The translations under genes and the position numbers were made by a program. DNA of 48,545 nucleotides from Actinomycetes bacterium (GTDB lineage: Bacteria > Actinomycetota > Acidimicrobiia > IMCC26256 > PALSA-610): the NCBI GenBank assembly GCA_025463905.1, contig JAODBJ010000063.1, positions 1 to 48,545 of the forward strand, in the 5' to 3' direction. The notes under the pieces were generated by a model that did not search any database, was not told the DNA's origin, and worked only from the letters and a program-made list of their open reading frames with translations. This document shows, in pieces, positions 45,413 to 48,545 of this stretch; position 1 is the first letter of the stretch; the number at the start of each line of letters is the position of its first letter.

Positions 45413-45859
45413 CTAGTCGCCATCTTGCGCGGCGATCGCTTCCGCGATCTGCACGTAGATCATCTGCGTCTGTTGCAGCGCGTCGCGCAACGGTTCTTCG
45501 TGGGGTCCGAGGCGGGGGCCGATGCCGTCGAGCAGCGCCGCGACCGCGTCGATCACGAGGCCGGCGGCGGCGAGATCCGGTTCCGGCTGGAGACCCTCGT
45601 CGTCGGGCGGTGTGGCGACACCGAGATACACGAGCGCCAACTGCCACAGACCGAACGCATGGTTCGCGACAACGTCCTCGACCGGCGTGGCCACGAGCCG
45701 CGCGTGAACCTCACGCATTGCGGCAATCTCTTCCGGTGACGGCGCGGCGTCGTCGTCACCCGGCGGTGGACCGCCTCCCGAAGGCGGCGCCGCGGGCGGG
45801 GAAGCATTTCCCTCGTCGCGGGGTTCATACTCACCGGATGGTGTCCACAGCGTGCCCAC
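45413..45859 (-). CDS. DUF1844 domain protein
   Basis: I start at GTG 45859 (MGTLWTPSGEYEPRDEG) with AAGGA 8-9 bases upstream; the 417-residue track ORF adds antisense infC sequence. The 148 residues have the WTPSGEYEP opening, a Pro/Gly/Asp-rich linker and a helical DUF1844 part (VANHAFGLWQLALVYLGV, then LAAAGLVIDAVAALLDGIGP and ALQQTQMIYVQIAEAI). The family has no known function and is commonly found next to infC in actinobacteria, as here, divergently oriented. Confidence 0.85.
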   Translation of the reverse strand: MGTLWTPSGEYEPRDEGNASPPAAPPSGGGPPPGDDDAAPSPEEIAAMREVHARLVATPVEDVVANHAFGLWQLALVYLGVATPPDDEGLQPEPDLAAAGLVIDAVAALLDGIGPRLGPHEEPLRDALQQTQMIYVQIAEAIAAQDGD

Positions 45860-46084
45860 GCGGGTATCCTTCCACCAAAATCTAAAAGGGAAGCGGGACG
45901 CTGCCCAGTTTACGAACAGTGTTTTTGGAGAGTGTCCCCACCCGGCCGGGTGCACGGAGTTTCGTGCCCACCGAGTCCGGGTCCGTTGCCTCACTGGTGA
46001 CCCTACCGGTCCGGCGGTGGACGCTTCCTCGTGTCCGCCGTCGCTTCGCGTCGGCGGCTCCCCCGGAAACAAGGAGTGAGCGCT
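45860..46084 (+). promoter_or_regulatory. Divergent promoter region and infC leader
   Basis: 225 bases without a gene between DUF1844 and infC. The left end is AT-richer (AATCTAAAAGGG, TTTACGAACAGTGTTTTTGG), where promoters for both directions are likely, though I cannot assign -35/-10 boxes. The right part is GC-rich and contains a hairpin CCGCCG-T-CGCTTCGCG-T-CGGCGG (46035-46057) just before the infC Shine-Dalgarno. It may act in autoregulation by IF3 or L20. Confidence 0.45.
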
Positions 46085-46660
46085 ATCGCAACAGACGACA
46101 CCCGCATGAACGACCGAATTCGCGCTCGTCAGGTGCTGCTCATCGGCTCTGACGGACACCAATTCGGCGTGAAGCCCCTTCCCGAAGCGCTGGCGATAGC
46201 GCGGGAGGAAGGTCTCGACCTTGTCGAGGTCGCCTCGACGGCCGATCCGCCGGTTTGTCGGATCATGGACCACGGCAAGTGGAAGTACGAGCAAGACCAG
46301 CGGCGCAAGGAATCGCGCAAGAAGGCCTCGAACGTCGTCATCAAGGAGATGAAGTTCCGGCCCAAGATCGACTCGCACGACTACGACACCAAGATGAAGC
46401 ACGTCGAGCGCTTCCTCGCCGAGGGGTCGAAAGTCAAGCTGACGATCATGTTCCGAGGGCGCGAGATGGCCCACCCGGAACTGGGCCGCCGCATCCTCGA
46501 GAAAGTTGCAGAACGGGTTGCCGACCTGGCGATGGTCGAGTCTGCACCCCGCCAAGACGGCCGCAACATGACGATGGTGCTCAACCCCACGAAGAAGCCG
46601 TCGCGATCGGCTCGGCCGCCCGCCGCCAAGGCTGCCGCCGCAACCGAACCGGCGAGCTGA
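46085..46660 (+). CDS. infC: Translation initiation factor IF-3, ATC start
   Basis: AAGGAG at 46071-46076 lies 8 bases before ATC 46085; the in-frame GTG at 46076 overlaps that site and cannot use it. From ATC the protein reads [21 protein letters not shown], lining up with the mycobacterial N-terminus as I remember it (ISTETRVNERIR). 191 residues include [44 protein letters not shown] and [13 protein letters not shown]3 discriminates against such start codons, so an ATC start implies autoregulation as in E. coli infC (AUU). It heads infC-rpmI-rplT. Confidence 0.92.
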   Translation: MATDDTRMNDRIRARQVLLIGSDGHQFGVKPLPEALAIAREEGLDLVEVASTADPPVCRIMDHGKWKYEQDQRRKESRKKASNVVIKEMKFRPKIDSHDYDTKMKHVERFLAEGSKVKLTIMFRGREMAHPELGRRILEKVAERVADLAMVESAPRQDGRNMTMVLNPTKKPSRSARPPAAKAAAATEPAS

Positions 46661-46695
46661 CCGCACACCCCCGAACAGGACACCTGGAACTGACC

Positions 46696-46893
46696 ATGCC
46701 GAAGATCAAGACGCATCGCGGCGCGGCCAAGCGCTTCAAGCTCACCGGAACGGGCAAGATTCTCCGGCGCAAGGCGTTTCGTGCCCACCTGCTGGAAAAG
46801 AAGCCGAGTCACCGCACCCGCCGCCTCGGCCGCGAGGCGGAAGTGACCGGCGGCGACAAGAAGCACGTCGAGCGCCTGCTCGGGCGCGCATAA
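46696..46893 (+). CDS. rpmI: Ribosomal protein bL35
   Basis: 65 residues, ATG 46696 with a GGA-type site upstream. [22 protein letters not shown] and [16 protein letters not shown] are the L35 signature; the protein is small and very basic. It follows infC after 35 bases and precedes rplT by 12, the universal order. The 92-residue-longer track ORF is shadow sequence of infC. Confidence 0.96.
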   Translation: MPKIKTHRGAAKRFKLTGTGKILRRKAFRAHLLEKKPSHRTRRLGREAEVTGGDKKHVERLLGRA

Positions 46894-46905
46894 AGGGGGG
46901 GAACG

Positions 46906-47268
46906 ATGGCACGGGTCAAGCGATCAGTCGGCGGCAAGAAACACCGCCGGGCAATTCTCGAAGAGGCAAAGGGCTACTCCGGTGCTCGCGGCCGCCACTT
47001 CCGTAAGGCCAACGAGCAGGTCATGCACTCGCTCCAATACGCCTACCGGGACCGGCGAGCGCGCAAGGGCGAGTTCCGCCGGCTGTGGATCGTGCGGATC
47101 AACGCCGCCTGCCGTGAGCACGGCATTGCGTACTCGCGTTTCATCGCGGGGCTGAAGGCGGCCGACATCGATCTCGACCGCAAGGTTCTGGCCGATCTCG
47201 CAGTGCGCGAGCCCGAGGCGTTCGGCCAGCTGGTCACCACCGCGCGCGGCGCGCTCGGTAGCAACTGA
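46906..47268 (+). CDS. rplT: Ribosomal protein bL20
   Basis: 120 residues, ATG start behind a run [52 protein letters not shown] and [20 protein letters not shown] are diagnostic of L20, an early assembly protein of the 50S subunit that also controls its own operon in several bacteria. Its final codons overlap the probable CTG start of the next gene. Confidence 0.97.
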   Translation: MARVKRSVGGKKHRRAILEEAKGYSGARGRHFRKANEQVMHSLQYAYRDRRARKGEFRRLWIVRINAACREHGIAYSRFIAGLKAADIDLDRKVLADLAVREPEAFGQLVTTARGALGSN

Positions 47269-48083
47269 ACCGAGCGGCGCCGCTCGGGGCGCGCAACGCA
47301 GCCGTCCGCGAACTGCGGGCGTTGCTGCGCGACGGGCGCGCCCGCGACGCAGCCGGGTCCTTCGTCATCGAAGGCCCCCGGTTGCTTGCCGCGGCATTGG
47401 CGCAGCGCGCACCACTCGACGCGGTGTTCGTCGCGGCCGACGCGAGCGGTGCGATCCGCGAGGTCGTCGAGCAGTCGGCGCAGTCGGGCGTCCGGGTCGA
47501 GTGGCTCAGCCCCGGGGTGGCGGAACGCCTCGGCAGCACCGTCGCACCGCAGGGGGTGTTCGCGCTGGTCAAGCGCGACAAGCAGCGGGCCACGGATGCG
47601 TTCGCGGCGGCCGATTTCGTCGTGATCGCCGACCGGGTCAACGACCCGGGGAACGCGGGCACGTTGTGGCGGTCGGCCGCGGCGGCCGGCGCGGATGCGT
47701 ATCTCCTCGGGCGCGGATCGGTCGACGCGTACAATCCCAAGCTCGTGCGTGCCACCGCGGGTGCCTGTTTCAGCGTGCCGGTCATCGACGATGTCGATGT
47801 CGCAGACGCGCTCGAACGCTGCGGTGCGCGTGGTCTTGTGCGGGTCGGTGCCGTCGTCACCGGCGGTGCGACTGCTACGCCCGACGCGGTTGATCTCAGC
47901 GGCCCGGTCGTGGTGGTGCTCGGGCACGAAGCGCGAGGCCTGTCGTCGGACCTGCCGCTCGACGTCACGGTCACGATCCCGATGGCGGCCGGCACGGAGT
48001 CCTTGAACCTCGCCATGGCCGGCACCGTCCTGTGTTTCGAGGTAGCGCGCCAACGCCGCGCCGCCGGCCGGGGACCGGCATGA
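47265..48083 (+). CDS. SpoU/TrmH-family RNA 2'-O-methyltransferase, probable CTG start
   Basis: The track begins at TTG 47322, but upstream codons read [20 protein letters not shown], which belongs to the substrate-binding N-terminal domain of this family. The frame is open back into rplT; the only start overlapping the rplT stop is CTG 47265 (CTGA). This gives 272 residues. SpoU motifs are [37 protein letters not shown] and [20 protein letters not shown], forming the knotted SAM site. It methylates a ribose in 23S rRNA or tRNA, and is the usual gene between rplT and pheS in actinobacteria. Confidence 0.87.
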   Translation: MNRAAPLGARNAAVRELRALLRDGRARDAAGSFVIEGPRLLAAALAQRAPLDAVFVAADASGAIREVVEQSAQSGVRVEWLSPGVAERLGSTVAPQGVFALVKRDKQRATDAFAAADFVVIADRVNDPGNAGTLWRSAAAAGADAYLLGRGSVDAYNPKLVRATAGACFSVPVIDDVDVADALERCGARGLVRVGAVVTGGATATPDAVDLSGPVVVVLGHEARGLSSDLPLDVTVTIPMAAGTESLNLAMAGTVLCFEVARQRRAAGRGPA

Positions 48084-48545
48084 GTACCGCGACCGAACTG
48101 ATCGAGCAGGCGAACACCGCGGCGGCCGAGGGGGCCAAGGCGGCGGCCGATGCCGCGACCCTCGAAGACCTCGGCGTGGTCGAGCGGCGCGCTCTCGGCA
48201 AAGGGTCGCCGCTCGTCACGATCCGAGAGTCGATCAAGAGCGTCGCAGCCGAGGAACGAGCCCGCGTCGGCAAGGCGCTCTCGCAGGCGCGCGCCACCGT
48301 CGAGGAAGCGATCGCGCAGCGCCGCGCCGATCTCGAAGCATCGGGTCGCGCCGGCGCGTACGAACGCGACCGCCTCGACCTCACCGTCGGAGGCCGCGAC
48401 TACGAGCGCGGTCATCTTCACCTCGTCACGCAGGTGTGGCGCGAACTCGAAGACATCTTCACCGGACTCGGCTACCGGGTGTTCTACGGCCCCGAGGTCG
48501 AAGACGACTGGCACAACTTCGAAGCACTCAACTTCCCGCCCGGGC
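48080..48545 (+). CDS. pheS: Phenylalanine-tRNA ligase alpha subunit, partial
   Basis: ATG 48080 overlaps the methyltransferase stop (ATGA). The frame runs off the window after 155 residues. The N-terminal coiled coil ([17 protein letters not shown] to about residue 95) and the beginning of the catalytic domain with HLVTQVWRELEDIFTGLGYRV and GPEVEDDWHNFEALNFPPG are present. It charges tRNA-Phe together with PheT, which should follow outside the window. Confidence 0.93.
   Translation, partial: MSTATELIEQANTAAAEGAKAAADAATLEDLGVVERRALGKGSPLVTIRESIKSVAAEERARVGKALSQARATVEEAIAQRRADLEASGRAGAYERDRLDLTVGGRDYERGHLHLVTQVWRELEDIFTGLGYRVFYGPEVEDDWHNFEALNFPPG

Noticed and set aside
48350-48420. PheS with GGRDYERGHLHLVTQ instead of the common PGR...HP motif
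   Set aside because: The surrounding catalytic segment is intact and related deep actinobacterial sequences seem to have similar variants; no sign of decay.

Overview
The window is high-GC, gene-dense bacterial DNA with short intergenic gaps and many 1-4 base start/stop overlaps (ATGA, GTGA, TGATG). Several markers point to a high-GC actinobacterium, most plausibly from a deep branch such as Acidimicrobiia (my inference; no 16S or tRNA gene is visible). They are an actinobacterial-type integration host factor next to gmk-rpoZ-coaBC-metK, a PriA without recognisable helicase motifs, an F420-type luciferase-like oxidoreductase, DUF2017 beside clpS, and an infC that starts with ATC.

Layout. 1-3.7 kb: accessory genes (unknown partial gene, LLM oxidoreductase, SGNH hydrolase, zinc-ribbon protein, nitrilase-family hydrolase). 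3.8-9.3 kb: type IV pilus locus with a c-di-GMP-I riboswitch, two prepilins, a prepilin peptidase, a small HTH protein, a PilM-PilN fusion, PilO and a PilP-like protein. No PilB, PilC or PilT is present. 9.4-14.8 kb: aroC-aroK-aroB-aroQ, an M24 peptidase, efp and nusB, with a 44-codon micro-ORF that repeats the efp start. 14.8-20.2 kb: clpS, DUF2017, a membrane protein, then a MoxR / DUF58 / transglutaminase trio. 20.15-29.1 kb: pyrimidine operon pyrR-pyrB-pyrC-carA-carB-pyrD-pyrF, with a PyrR-binding hairpin and an intrinsic terminator inside the pyrR reading frame. 29.1-38.9 kb: mihF-gmk-rpoZ-coaBC-metK-priA-def-fmt-rsmB-rpe-mog. 38.9-42.7 kb: FMN riboswitch and ribD-ribE-ribBA-ribH. 42.7-45.9 kb: a methyltransferase, hisG, a cold-shock-like mini protein, and on the minus strand a methyltransferase and a DUF1844 protein. 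46-48.5 kb: infC-rpmI-rplT, an RNA methyltransferase and the start of pheS.

Most genes are core metabolism and translation. The interest lies in how genes are joined and controlled: RNA switches fitted to their operons (c-di-GMP to pilin, FMN to riboflavin, PyrR to pyrimidines), non-standard start codons (ATC for infC, probable CTG for two genes), and small repeats at gene boundaries. The repeats include tandem copies behind the LLM gene, duplicated gene starts before efp and metK that form coupled micro-ORFs, and two copies of a 42-bp palindromic element. All assignments come from reading the sequence and remembered family motifs; no database search was run.
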